A model generated the notes under the pieces. It made no database searches, had not been told where the DNA came from, and worked only from the letters and a program-made list of their open reading frames with translations. 64,000 bases of DNA from CAZGMJ01 sp964526785 (GTDB taxonomy: Bacteria; Planctomycetota; Phycisphaerae; Sedimentisphaerales; Anaerobacaceae), in assembly GCA_964526785.1 (NCBI GenBank), contig CAZGMJ010000020.1, forward strand, positions 1 to 64,000. Direction: 5' to 3'. The position numbers and the translations under genes were made by a program. Shown one piece after another: positions 45,693 to 53,915 of the stretch (position 1 is the stretch's first letter; each line of letters starts with the position of its first letter).

Positions 45693-46580
45693 TTACCCCT
45701 TCGCCCTCGCATACCAGTCGGGGTCGTCGCTCAGGTGCCGACGCGCCTCGTCCGTCATCATCTCGAACGCCGGATGACTGCTCTCCCACGCCCGCTCGTT
45801 GAATGAGCTGCGCCGCATTTTCTCTATCTCGGGCTCCACCTCTTGAAAATAGCTGCCGTAAATGTGCAGCGAATCGCTGATGTCCACATAGCGTCCGACC
45901 CGCACCGGCTTATCGAGCTTCTGCGATATGCGCTTTGCGATCGTCCGCTGCAAATCGGTCAGTGCATAGACGTTCATGAACCAGGCTTTATACAAATCAC
46001 GGCTCCGCCAGTGCGTGTTCATGTTCAGGACCAGTCCCTGCTCTGCATCGCCGATGAGCCTGCACCATACGCGCTGTAGACAAGGCGGATCGTCCGTCTG
46101 CGGGTCCGCCGTCGGCATCCAGGTAATGGCCTGGGCCCGGCGGCTGTGTCCCGCCCCGGCCAGGCAATCGACAATATATTGAATCTGATCCACCCGCTTG
46201 AACGGCTTCGGCGAATCCGCGTTACGTATATCCTCGACCGGACAGTACGCAAACATGCGCTCGTGATACGTGTACGTCCACTTGCCCGCAGCGGGGTCGA
46301 TCCAGTGATCGTGAATGCCGCTGACCACTTCCTGTCGATACGACTCGAGTTCTTCCGGACCACCCGGGAAATTCTTATGGATCCGCGGCTCGTTGAAAGG
46401 GTCCGCAATCGTAACCATCACCGTCGCATCTCTGCTCGGCGGATCCTCGGGTTTGTCATACTGGGTCTTGACCTCCAGTCCCTGGTCCCACACCGCAAGC
46501 ACCGCCTTCTCCCATGCCTCCGGCAGGCAGTCCGCCGTCACGGACAATACCGGTATCGTTCCCGTCGTTGTCATCGTCAT
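45693..46580 (-). CDS. Thymidylate synthase-like protein (methanogen type)
   Basis: This 295-aa protein has the ThyA fold. Catalytic Cys167 lies in DDPPCLQRV, WRSRDLYKAW gives Arg192-Ser193 and Asp195, and DSLHIY gives His239 and Tyr241. Asn203 aligns with Asn177 of Escherichia coli ThyA, which selects dUMP over dCMP. The N-terminal EPRIHKNFPGG and WTYTYHERMFAY blocks resemble the methanogen-type family rather than bacterial ThyA. If active it would convert dUMP to dTMP using a methylene-folate or pterin donor. The ATG at 46580 begins right after the upstream gene's stop (46583), so translation is coupled; longer versions overlap that gene. Confidence 0.75.
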   Translation of the reverse strand: MTMTTTGTIPVLSVTADCLPEAWEKAVLAVWDQGLEVKTQYDKPEDPPSRDATVMVTIADPFNEPRIHKNFPGGPEELESYRQEVVSGIHDHWIDPAAGKWTYTYHERMFAYCPVEDIRNADSPKPFKRVDQIQYIVDCLAGAGHSRRAQAITWMPTADPQTDDPPCLQRVWCRLIGDAEQGLVLNMNTHWRSRDLYKAWFMNVYALTDLQRTIAKRISQKLDKPVRVGRYVDISDSLHIYGSYFQEVEPEIEKMRRSSFNERAWESSHPAFEMMTDEARRHLSDDPDWYARAKG

Positions 46581-46582
46581 TG

Positions 46583-47188
46583 TCAGTTGCCTTCGTTCAA
46601 TGTGAAAGGTTGTGTCCCGGGCCGCTGCTCCGAGAACTTGCTCACGTCCGTCTCCTCTTCGGTAATGTCGTACCGCGTCTGGAACCGCGGAGGCAGATCG
46701 CCGAGTATCCGTCTGGCCTGGTACGCGTAATACGTATCGGGCCATCTGCGAATGATGTTCCGACATGGATCGACGGTCATTTGCTTGAATCCGACCGACA
46801 AACGCCCGATGCTCCGACCCGGCACCGCCGCATTCAACAAACGCTCAGCTTCGATTTTGTCAATCTCGCCCAGCGGCTTGAAGTACAGGGTTTTGGGCTG
46901 CGCCGGCTCCTGCTGCGTTGGCTCAATGGTCGGCTGCTCGACCGGTTCGGCCGGATTGACCCTCTCATTCGCATCGGCAGGCGGCGCAGGCTCCACGCTC
47001 GGCGCCTCATCAACCACCTTCTCAGCCGGGGCAAGAAACTTCTCCCGATCCTCCTGCACCTGATCCGAAAACCCTTTGTCAGGCTCAGTGGCCTTTTCCA
47101 CCTCCTCGGAGAGGAAATTACTCGCCAACACTACGATCACTACAATTCCTACTGCTGCACCTGCGATTTTCAGCCAAATCGTATTCAT
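46583..47188 (-). CDS. Membrane-anchored protein of unknown function
   Basis: This 201-aa protein has one N-terminal transmembrane segment (about 5-25, IWLKIAGAAVGIVVIVVLAS). A Glu/Pro/Ala-rich linker (about 30-105) leads to a small C-terminal domain (about 110-180), whose RRWPDTYYAYQARRILGDLP resembles a TPR-like helix pair. I do not recognise the family. It is the first gene of the run leading to the ThyA-like gene and diverges from ribE. Confidence 0.65.
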   Translation of the reverse strand: MNTIWLKIAGAAVGIVVIVVLASNFLSEEVEKATEPDKGFSDQVQEDREKFLAPAEKVVDEAPSVEPAPPADANERVNPAEPVEQPTIEPTQQEPAQPKTLYFKPLGEIDKIEAERLLNAAVPGRSIGRLSVGFKQMTVDPCRNIIRRWPDTYYAYQARRILGDLPPRFQTRYDITEEETDVSKFSEQRPGTQPFTLNEGN

Positions 47189-47210
47189 GGTTATCCGCCC
47201 CCTTCTTGCA

Positions 47211-47238
47211 TTGATAGTTGCTTTGGCCTTGGTATAAT
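47211..47238 (+). promoter_or_regulatory. Strong sigma-70 promoter of ribE-pdxA-rsmA
   Basis: TTGATA (47211-47216), a 16-base spacer and TATAAT (47233-47238) preceded by TGG, an extended -10. The predicted leader to ribE is about 60 bases. No FMN riboswitch was recognised in it. Confidence 0.55.
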
Positions 47239-47304
47239 TGTGCGTTTACGGCCACGCGTCTCAGCGCGATTGTAAACTCCGAATAGAAGGCTGTCAATCT
47301 TCGC

Positions 47305-47952
47305 ATGTTCACAGGACTTATAGAAGCAGTTTGCAGCGTCAAGTCGGCATCGAGCGGATCGAGCCCGGGCACGATGAATCTGTCGGTCCATCTCGGAAAT
47401 CTGGCCGAAGATGCCCATCTGGGCGACAGCATTGCTGTAAACGGCGTCTGCCTGACCGTTTCCCGCCTGCAGGCCGAAGTCGCGACCTTCGAAGTCAGTT
47501 CTCAAACGCTCGCATCGTCCACGCTGGGCAACCTGCGAACGAGATCGAAAGTCAACGTCGAAAGGTCCCTCCGCGCCGACGGCCGTTTTGGCGGACATTT
47601 CGTACTGGGCCACGTTGACGGAACAGCCACGATCAAGGCAATCGATAAACGCGGCCAATTCGCCGACTGGACATTCGAGACCTCAGCCGAACTGCTCGAA
47701 CAGATCCTGCCAAAGGGTTCGGTCGCTGTCGACGGCATCAGTCTGACGGTCGCCCAATTGCGACCCAACGGCTTCACCGTCGCGACAATACCGGAAACCC
47801 TCGCCCGAACCACTCTGCGCGACGCGAAAATCGGAAATATCGTCAACATCGAGACGGATATAGTCGTAAAGACAGTAATAAAGCAGCTTGGCAACATATT
47901 GCCGGCCGACCGTGGATTAACGATTGAGAAGCTGCGAGAAATGGGGTATTAA
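47305..47952 (+). CDS. ribE: Riboflavin synthase, alpha subunit
   Basis: This 215-aa enzyme makes riboflavin by dismutation of two lumazine molecules. The two tandem lumazine-binding halves are visible: MFTGLIEAV with GDSIAVNGVCLTV, then GHFVLGHVDGTA with GSVAVDGISLTV. Length matches the usual trimeric enzyme. It starts a plus-strand run with pdxA and rsmA behind a strong promoter. Other rib genes are not here. Confidence 0.96.
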   Translation: MFTGLIEAVCSVKSASSGSSPGTMNLSVHLGNLAEDAHLGDSIAVNGVCLTVSRLQAEVATFEVSSQTLASSTLGNLRTRSKVNVERSLRADGRFGGHFVLGHVDGTATIKAIDKRGQFADWTFETSAELLEQILPKGSVAVDGISLTVAQLRPNGFTVATIPETLARTTLRDAKIGNIVNIETDIVVKTVIKQLGNILPADRGLTIEKLREMGY

Positions 47953-47982
47953 GCCCTGCCTGAGACAAGAGATCCCTGTTTG

Positions 47983-49038
47983 ATGAGCAAAAACGGCGAC
48001 AATGCGATCACGGAACAGCCTGTCATCGGCGTTACGATGGGCGACCCGGCGGGCATCGGACCCGAAGTCCTCGTCAAGGCTTTGGCTGACCCCGAAGTGC
48101 GCAAAGCCGCCCGATTCGTTATCTTCGGCATGAACGAGCAGCTTTGTTATGTCGCAGATGCCGCGGAAATCGAACCTTTCTGGGGCCGCCATCAGCACGA
48201 AAAAATCCGCCGCGACTATCCGTGTAAGGTGGTCGTCGCAGACTATGACGAGTATTCCATGCCTTCGTGGATACGACGCCCCAGCAAGCCCGGCGGAGAA
48301 GCATCGCTTCGCTTCTGTCTGGATGCCATCGAAGCGGCCCGCAACGACCTGATCGACGCCTTGGTAACCGCCCCTATCAGCAAGAGAAGCTGGAAGATGG
48401 CCGGCGGCGAATGGCCGGGGCATACGGAAATGCTGGCCGCCCGCTGTAAATCGCGAAGAAAGGTCATGATGTTCGTCGCAGGCCCGCTCCGCGTAGCGCT
48501 GGCGACCATTCACGAGGCCCTGTTCGAGATCCGGCACAAGTTCACGATCGGCTGCGTCTTCGAGCCCATCGACCTGCTCAACGACGCCCTCAAGGACTAT
48601 TTCGACATCGAGAACCCTCAAATCGGCGTTGCAGCACTCAATCCACATGCTGGCGAAGCGGGCCAGTTCGGCGATGAAGAGGACCGCATCATCACCCCGG
48701 CCATCATGCTCGCTCAGGAACAGGGCATCGAATGCAGGGGGCCGTTCCCTGCCGACACACTGTTTCCGCGGGCCGCCGCAGGCGAATTCGACGGCGTTGT
48801 CGCTATGTACCACGATCAGGGCATGATTCCCGTCAAGCTGCTCGCTCCGGGCCGGGCGGTCAACATCACCATAGGTATCCCGATCATCCGCACCTCGCCC
48901 GCTCACGGCACTGCCTTCGACATCGCCGGACGCAACTGCGCCGACCCGGCCAGCATGAAGTCCGCCCTGCTGACCGCCGCCCGGATGGCCAGAACCAGGC
49001 GGGCACGTCAATGCGTCGACAGCCGCGCCGATAGATAG
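47983..49038 (+). CDS. pdxA: 4-hydroxythreonine-4-phosphate dehydrogenase PdxA
   Basis: This 351-aa NAD-dependent enzyme belongs to the DXP-dependent pyridoxal phosphate pathway. GVTMGDPAGIGPEV, TAPISKRS, WPGHTEMLA, LNPHAGEAGQFG and AMYHDQGMIPVK are the conserved blocks with the metal-binding His and Asp residues. RTSPAHGTA has Ala where Asp is common. The ATG at 47983 is preferred to a TTG one codon earlier. rsmA follows by five bases, the same order as pdxA-rsmA in Escherichia coli. The pathway uses DXP, made by Dxs in this window. Confidence 0.95.
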   Translation: MSKNGDNAITEQPVIGVTMGDPAGIGPEVLVKALADPEVRKAARFVIFGMNEQLCYVADAAEIEPFWGRHQHEKIRRDYPCKVVVADYDEYSMPSWIRRPSKPGGEASLRFCLDAIEAARNDLIDALVTAPISKRSWKMAGGEWPGHTEMLAARCKSRRKVMMFVAGPLRVALATIHEALFEIRHKFTIGCVFEPIDLLNDALKDYFDIENPQIGVAALNPHAGEAGQFGDEEDRIITPAIMLAQEQGIECRGPFPADTLFPRAAAGEFDGVVAMYHDQGMIPVKLLAPGRAVNITIGIPIIRTSPAHGTAFDIAGRNCADPASMKSALLTAARMARTRRARQCVDSRADR

Positions 49039-49043
49039 CAGCC

Positions 49044-49952
49044 ATGCAGGGCAAACGCAGAATCCAGCAATTGCTTGCAGCCGCCGGGGCACGCCCCAAC
49101 AAACGGCTCGGCCAGAACTTCCTGATCGACCTCAATCTCATTCGCCTGCTCGTCAAAGCCGCCCAGGTAAGCCCCGATGACGTCGTTCTGGAGGTCGGCT
49201 GCGGAACCGGCTCGTTGACTCAGGAACTGGCTGCAAAGGCGGCTCATGTAATCGCCGTTGAATACGACCGCACGCTGGCCCGGATAGCCCGCGAGCAGTT
49301 GGCCGGCGCGGACAATGTCCGGATTCTTCAATGCGACGCTTTGGAGAACAAGAATACTCTGGATCGGCGCGTCGTGCAGGCACTCCAAATCGCCGGTCAA
49401 CGCTCGCCCGGCCGCACAATGCTTGTCGCGAACCTGCCGTACAATGTGGCCTCGCCGCTGATGATCAACCTTGTTGCGGGTCCGATTGCCATCGACGCCA
49501 TGTACGTAACCGTCCAGAAAGAAGTCGCCCTGCGGATGACCGCCGGACCGGGCAAGTCAGATTATGGCCCACTCAGCATCGCGCTGGCCGCTGCCGGTTC
49601 CAGCCGTATTCTGCGAACCCTCAAGCCGAGCGTCTTCTGGCCGTCCCCGCAGGTCGATTCGGCCTTTGTCGAGTTCGTCACAGACTCAGGCACTCGAGCG
49701 CAAATACAGGATTTCAAACTACTTATGGACGTCGTGAGCCTGTTCATGGGCCATCGCAGAAAAACGATACGAGCCTGCACGAAACTGGCCGAAGACAAAC
49801 TGGCCCAAATCGACCACTGGCCTGCGATCTTTGCTCAATGCGACATAGACCCCGCGAGCCGACCTGAACAGATCCCGCCCCAGCAATACGTGAAACTGGC
49901 AAATCGCTGCCGGGACGTGCTGTCCGACAAGCCGAATAGCGACCCGATATAG
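49044..49952 (+). CDS. rsmA: 16S rRNA A1518/A1519 dimethyltransferase RsmA (KsgA)
   Basis: This 302-aa SAM-dependent enzyme dimethylates two adjacent adenines near the 3' end of 16S rRNA, a late 30S checkpoint. RLGQNFLID, VLEVGCGTGSLT (SAM loop) and VANLPYNVASPL (N6-adenine motif) are clear, with a C-terminal helical domain (HRRKTIRACTK). It is coupled to pdxA with a five-base gap. Confidence 0.96.
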   Translation: MQGKRRIQQLLAAAGARPNKRLGQNFLIDLNLIRLLVKAAQVSPDDVVLEVGCGTGSLTQELAAKAAHVIAVEYDRTLARIAREQLAGADNVRILQCDALENKNTLDRRVVQALQIAGQRSPGRTMLVANLPYNVASPLMINLVAGPIAIDAMYVTVQKEVALRMTAGPGKSDYGPLSIALAAAGSSRILRTLKPSVFWPSPQVDSAFVEFVTDSGTRAQIQDFKLLMDVVSLFMGHRRKTIRACTKLAEDKLAQIDHWPAIFAQCDIDPASRPEQIPPQQYVKLANRCRDVLSDKPNSDPI

Positions 49953-49958
49953 CAAATC

Positions 49959-49995
49959 AAGCGGCCCTGGAACCGACGGCCCACTCCGGCCGCTT
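49959..49995 (+). terminator. Hairpin after rsmA
   Basis: AAGCGGCC (49959-49966) and GGCCGCTT (49988-49995) form an 8-bp stem with a 21-base loop, just past the rsmA stop. No long T-run follows (CATCTTAT), so termination would be partial. Confidence 0.35.
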
Positions 49996-50040
49996 CATCT
50001 TATCCAACCTGTGCAAAGGGCCAATATCAACGCAGTTTCT

Positions 50041-50069
50041 TTGCAATTTTCCCTCAATAGCGGTATAAT
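50041..50069 (+). promoter_or_regulatory. Sigma-70 promoter of the prepilin cluster
   Basis: TTGCAA (50041-50046), a 17-base spacer and perfect TATAAT (50064-50069). The leader to the first prepilin gene is about 133 bases and includes a hairpin TTCGGCC/GGCCGGA around 50126-50157 with a purine-rich loop. Confidence 0.55.
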
Positions 50070-50208
50070 GATGGTGGCTGAACAGCAAAGGGAGCGGAGG
50101 AGACGTAAAAGAGCCAAATTCGGCCAAACAGGTGGAACAGGAAGGCCGGACGGCGCATCTTGTTAGGTACATGGGTGGACTTTTTTGTTTTGACGTGGGG
50201 TAGATGGT

Positions 50209-51027
50209 ATGACCAAGCGCAGAGCCTTTACACTGATTGAACTGTTGGTCGTCATTGCAATCATTGCCGTTTTAATGGCGATCCTGATGCCCGCACTGCA
50301 ACGCGTAAAAGAACAAGCCGCATCCGTCAAGTGTCTGGCGGGAATGCGTCAGTGGGGCCTCATCTTTGCGATGTACACCGACGAAAACGACGGCAAATTT
50401 CCCCGCGGACAGGGTTCTCAGGGCTTTTGGTGGCTTGCGGATTTGCCTGCGAAAGACCAGAGCCGCATCCAGAATCCGCTGTGGTTTTGCCCCTCGGCTG
50501 AAAAGCCCATCATTGATGAAAACGGCCAGCGCATCGACAGCTTCAATATTTTCAACGCCTGGGGCATATTCACGCGCAGCAATTTCAACGGCCTATGTGA
50601 TGACGGCGTAGCGGGCAGTTACGGCATCAACGGGTATTGCCTGAGCACGCCTCCGGGCGGGAATTTTGAAGGCGGCCGTCAAACCGCAAACAACTGGAGG
50701 ACCCCCCGAATCAAGGGGGCCGGCTACGTTCCGCTGCTGGTCGAAGCCCTGCGATTCGACCTGTGGCCCCTGGAAACCGATCCGCCCGCTCAGTACGAGT
50801 TCGAGGGCTGGTCCGGCGGCAACCACATGGCGCGATGCTGCATCAATCGCCATAACGGCTTCATAAACACCCTGTTCTGCGACTACTCGGCCAGAAAAGT
50901 CGGCCTCAAAGAACTCTGGACCCTCAAATGGCACAGGCAGTTCAACACCACCAACAACTGGACCACCGCGGGAGGTGTCCAGTCAGGCGACTGGCCCGAA
51001 TGGCTCAGACCCTATAAGGATTATTGA
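50209..51027 (+). CDS. Prepilin-type N-methylation protein, type A copy 1
   Basis: This 272-aa protein has a short leader (MTKRRA) and the class III prepilin motif FTLIELLVVIAIIAVLMAIL, cleaved before Phe by a prepilin peptidase. It should be assembled into a pseudopilus or held in the membrane. The globular part (about 40-272) has Cys residues and ends with a block reading H215-x9-D225-Y, a variant of the H-X9-DG signature. It closely resembles the third gene of the cluster in sequence and is identical in length. No ribosome site stands out. Confidence 0.85.
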   Translation: MTKRRAFTLIELLVVIAIIAVLMAILMPALQRVKEQAASVKCLAGMRQWGLIFAMYTDENDGKFPRGQGSQGFWWLADLPAKDQSRIQNPLWFCPSAEKPIIDENGQRIDSFNIFNAWGIFTRSNFNGLCDDGVAGSYGINGYCLSTPPGGNFEGGRQTANNWRTPRIKGAGYVPLLVEALRFDLWPLETDPPAQYEFEGWSGGNHMARCCINRHNGFINTLFCDYSARKVGLKELWTLKWHRQFNTTNNWTTAGGVQSGDWPEWLRPYKDY

Positions 51028-51127
51028 TCCGCCGAACAATTGCGAGAATATCACATAAGACGAGACAAAAATTGTAGAACGCAGTTATGCGACGCAGCAA
51101 ACTGCTGATACGGAGATGCCAGGTGAA

Positions 51128-51898
51128 ATGAAACAGACAAAAGGATTTACACTTATCGAATTACTCGTCGTCATCGCGATCATTGCAATATTGATGGCGA
51201 TACTGATGCCCGCCCTGCAGCGAGCCCGCGAACAGGGCAAACGCGCAGTCTGCCTGGGCAACCTAAAACAGCTTACGCTCGCGTGGACGATGTATGCCGA
51301 CGACAACGACGGAAAAATAGTCAACGGCGATACCGAAGAATACGGCGTCGATCCTCAGAACCCGGCTTGGGTCAAGAAGGACTGGGCCGCTGGCACCACC
51401 CTGGACGAAAAAGAGCGAGCGATCACACAAGGCGCACTCTTCCCCTATACAAGAACGCTTGATGTCTATCACTGTCCGACCGGCCGAAGTATTCAAAACG
51501 AATTACGAATGTATTCCATCGTCGATTCGATGAACTGCAAAGGATGGTCTGGCGGCGATATGCAGGTCAAAAAGATCCTTAGCCGAGCGGAAATCCGACA
51601 ATCGGGGCTTACCTTTGTCTTTCTTGATGACGGCGGCACCGGCGGATCTACTCTGGGCGGCTGGACCGTCTACCGCAAGATCGACCGCTGGTGGGATCCC
51701 CCGCCAATCCGGCACGGCGAGGGTACAACCTTCAGCTTCGCCGACGGCCACGCCGAGCATCGCAAATGGAAAGATATGCGAACCGTCGAGTTCGGTCGAG
51801 AAATGCAGGCATTCTCTCCGCAAGGTAGCCAGGACGGCAATGAGGATATCCGATGGTGCCAGCGGGGCGCCTGGCGGCCTGAAACGTACACGGACTGA
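51128..51898 (+). CDS. Prepilin-type H-X9-DG protein, type B copy 1
   Basis: This 256-aa protein starts MKQTKGFTLIELLVVIAIIA, a prepilin leader with cleavage before Phe. The rest is the planctomycete/Verrucomicrobia-type domain with MYADDNDGKIVNGD, a YHCPTG block and the diagnostic H196-x9-D206-G (HGEGTTFSFADG). AGGTGA stands before the ATG at 51128; an earlier in-frame ATG at 51116 would lengthen the leader and is less likely. It pairs with the fourth gene of the cluster. Confidence 0.85.
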   Translation: MKQTKGFTLIELLVVIAIIAILMAILMPALQRAREQGKRAVCLGNLKQLTLAWTMYADDNDGKIVNGDTEEYGVDPQNPAWVKKDWAAGTTLDEKERAITQGALFPYTRTLDVYHCPTGRSIQNELRMYSIVDSMNCKGWSGGDMQVKKILSRAEIRQSGLTFVFLDDGGTGGSTLGGWTVYRKIDRWWDPPPIRHGEGTTFSFADGHAEHRKWKDMRTVEFGREMQAFSPQGSQDGNEDIRWCQRGAWRPETYTD

Positions 51899-52175
51899 TG
51901 CATACTGAATCCTGGAATTGTGGCAAGACGCGAGCCGTTGCGATTGTAACGGCTCTCTTTCGATGAACACCGAATCAAACACAGGTCGGGAGGAAGTGCA
52001 AACACCAAGTGGGATGTCGGTCCTGAAGCAATGATCTTCCTCTGCGTGTCGACAACGTTGATCTCGTTGAGGTAGATGGGTACTATGATGATATAGCCCG
52101 GCCTGTCTAAAGGCCATGGGACGAACTCGATATCGGGCTCCGGCCCGACTTCTACTGGCAGGAGGCGCGCGAAAG

Positions 52176-52994
52176 GTGACAAAGAAGGCATTCACGCTGA
52201 TAGAGCTTTTGGTCGTTATCGCGATCATTGCTCTGCTGCTGGCCATCCTCATGCCCGCGCTGCAGCGGGTCAAGAAGCAGGCCAAGTCCGTCGTCTGCCA
52301 GGCGCACCTCAAGCAATGGGCGACCATATTCGCCATGTACACCGACGACAACAACAGCAGATTCCCCGAGCGCAAGAGCGGTTCGGACGCATACGGCCGA
52401 TGGATGGACTCGATGGAGGAATACTACATTACCGCCGAGGACATCCGCTGCTGCCCCACCGCCACCAAACTCGCGTGCGAAATACCCGCCCCGGGCGCGG
52501 ACATCAACGGCGATACGACCACCGCATGGGGCAGGCTGTGGGCTACCTCCGGCCGCACCGAAGGCTTCTATGGCAGCTACGGAATCAACGGCTATCTCTA
52601 CGTACCCGTCGGCAGTGCCGTCTACGGAAAACCCGCCGAACGATTCTGGAAGACCCCGCTGGTCAGCGGCGCAAGCAGAATACCCATGTTCCTCGATAGC
52701 TGGTTCTGGTGCGGCTGGGTGGACGATACCGACACGCCGCCCGAATACGAAGGCCACCGAAAATCCGGCGACGCAGATTCGATCAATCGCTTCTGTATCA
52801 ACCGCCACGCCGGTGGAATCAACGCCGCCTTCCTGGACTACACCGTCAGAAAGGTCGATCTCAAGGAGCTGTTCACATTCAAATGGAATCGACACTACAA
52901 CACCGCCAACCGCTGGACGCGGGCGGGCGGCGCAACTCCCGATGACTGGAGCAACTGGGGCAACGGCTGGCTGGCGCCCTTCAAAGATTATTGA
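52176..52994 (+). CDS. Prepilin-type N-methylation protein, type A copy 2
   Basis: This 272-aa protein starts at a GTG (52176) with AGGAGG ten bases before it, giving the short leader VTKKA before FTLIELLVVIAIIALLLAIL. It shares with copy 1 the QLRV/QRVK helix, FAMYTDDNN, SYGINGY, FCINRHAGGIN and NRHYNTANRWTRAGG blocks and the DWSNW/DWPEW ending. H211-x9-D221-Y replaces H-X9-DG, as in copy 1. An upstream in-frame ATG (52116) would add 20 residues that spoil the prepilin leader. Confidence 0.85.
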   Translation: MTKKAFTLIELLVVIAIIALLLAILMPALQRVKKQAKSVVCQAHLKQWATIFAMYTDDNNSRFPERKSGSDAYGRWMDSMEEYYITAEDIRCCPTATKLACEIPAPGADINGDTTTAWGRLWATSGRTEGFYGSYGINGYLYVPVGSAVYGKPAERFWKTPLVSGASRIPMFLDSWFWCGWVDDTDTPPEYEGHRKSGDADSINRFCINRHAGGINAAFLDYTVRKVDLKELFTFKWNRHYNTANRWTRAGGATPDDWSNWGNGWLAPFKDY

Positions 52995-53021
52995 TAACTT
53001 CACCCATTAGCAGGTGCCATC

Positions 53022-53873
53022 ATGCGCAGAACAAAAGGTTTTACACTTATTGAACTGCTCGTCGTAATCGCCATCATCGCCGTGCTCATGGCGATCCTTA
53101 TGCCCGCTCTCAAGCGTGCGAAGGAACAGGGCCAGCGCGCCGTCTGTCTGGCGCACATGAAACAACTCACCATGGCCTGGATACTCTACGCCGACGACAA
53201 TGACGACAAAATCGTCAACGGCGCTACCGGCTGGGACCGCGGTCCTAACGATGCCAGACACCCGGACGAAAAACCCTGGGTCGGCGTCTGCTGGCACCCC
53301 AATTACCAGAACGGCGAACAACTGCCCGAAGAAGAACAGATACTGGCCATCCGAAGCGGCGCCCTCTGGCCCTATTGCCGGGACCTCGATCTCTACCGCT
53401 GCCCGACGGGCTACCGCGGAGAGATGCTCACATACGCCATCGTGCACTCGATGAACGGCAACCCTCCGGACGGCACCTACGACGTTTCCGGCGGCATTCG
53501 CGTACCCAGGCAGGAAGGCAATACGTGGCTCTGGATCAAAAAACGCTCGCAGATATACAGCCCTGCGCCCGCCAGACGCATGGTATTCGTCGACGAAGGC
53601 TGGGTGACATCGTTCAGCTATGCGGTGCGATACACCCAGGAGACGTGGTGGGACGACCCGGCCGTGCGCCACGGCGACGGCTCCAACTTCGCGTTCGCCG
53701 ACGGCCACAGTGAATACTGGAAGTGGAAAGGAATCGGCACTATTCAACAGGGCCGCGAGCGAGATCGTTCCCACCCGGGCAATTTCCAGCCGCAAACCGC
53801 CGCCGACCACGAAGATCTCTACCGGATGCAGCGTGCCGTCTACGGCCGTCTCGGATATGCGCCCACCCATTGA
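53022..53873 (+). CDS. Prepilin-type H-X9-DG protein, type B copy 2
   Basis: This 283-aa protein starts MRRTKGFTLIELLVVIAIIA with AGGTG six bases before the ATG. LYADDNDDKIVNG, LYRCPTGYRG and H217-x9-D227-G (HGDGSNFAFADG) match type B copy 1; insertions in the middle account for the extra length. It lies 27 bases after type A copy 2 and is the last gene of the cluster, convergent with the fumarase alpha gene. Confidence 0.85.
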   Translation: MRRTKGFTLIELLVVIAIIAVLMAILMPALKRAKEQGQRAVCLAHMKQLTMAWILYADDNDDKIVNGATGWDRGPNDARHPDEKPWVGVCWHPNYQNGEQLPEEEQILAIRSGALWPYCRDLDLYRCPTGYRGEMLTYAIVHSMNGNPPDGTYDVSGGIRVPRQEGNTWLWIKKRSQIYSPAPARRMVFVDEGWVTSFSYAVRYTQETWWDDPAVRHGDGSNFAFADGHSEYWKWKGIGTIQQGRERDRSHPGNFQPQTAADHEDLYRMQRAVYGRLGYAPTH

Positions 53874-53915
53874 CACCGCGCAGCTATCCGTCCGCCAGCC
53901 AATGGAGCCCGCACG

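Noticed and set aside
50075..50165. Cyclic di-GMP (GEMM-I) riboswitch-like words (GCAAA, GACGTAAA, CGGCCAAAC) in the prepilin leader
   Set aside because: The segment between the first two words is almost all purine and cannot form the needed P2 hairpin, and no tetraloop receptor was found.
50068..50166. 32-codon basic open frame starting at ATG 50068, upstream of the first prepilin
   Set aside because: Its start overlaps the -10 hexamer of the best promoter, so it is unlikely to be in the transcript, and composition reflects purine-rich DNA.
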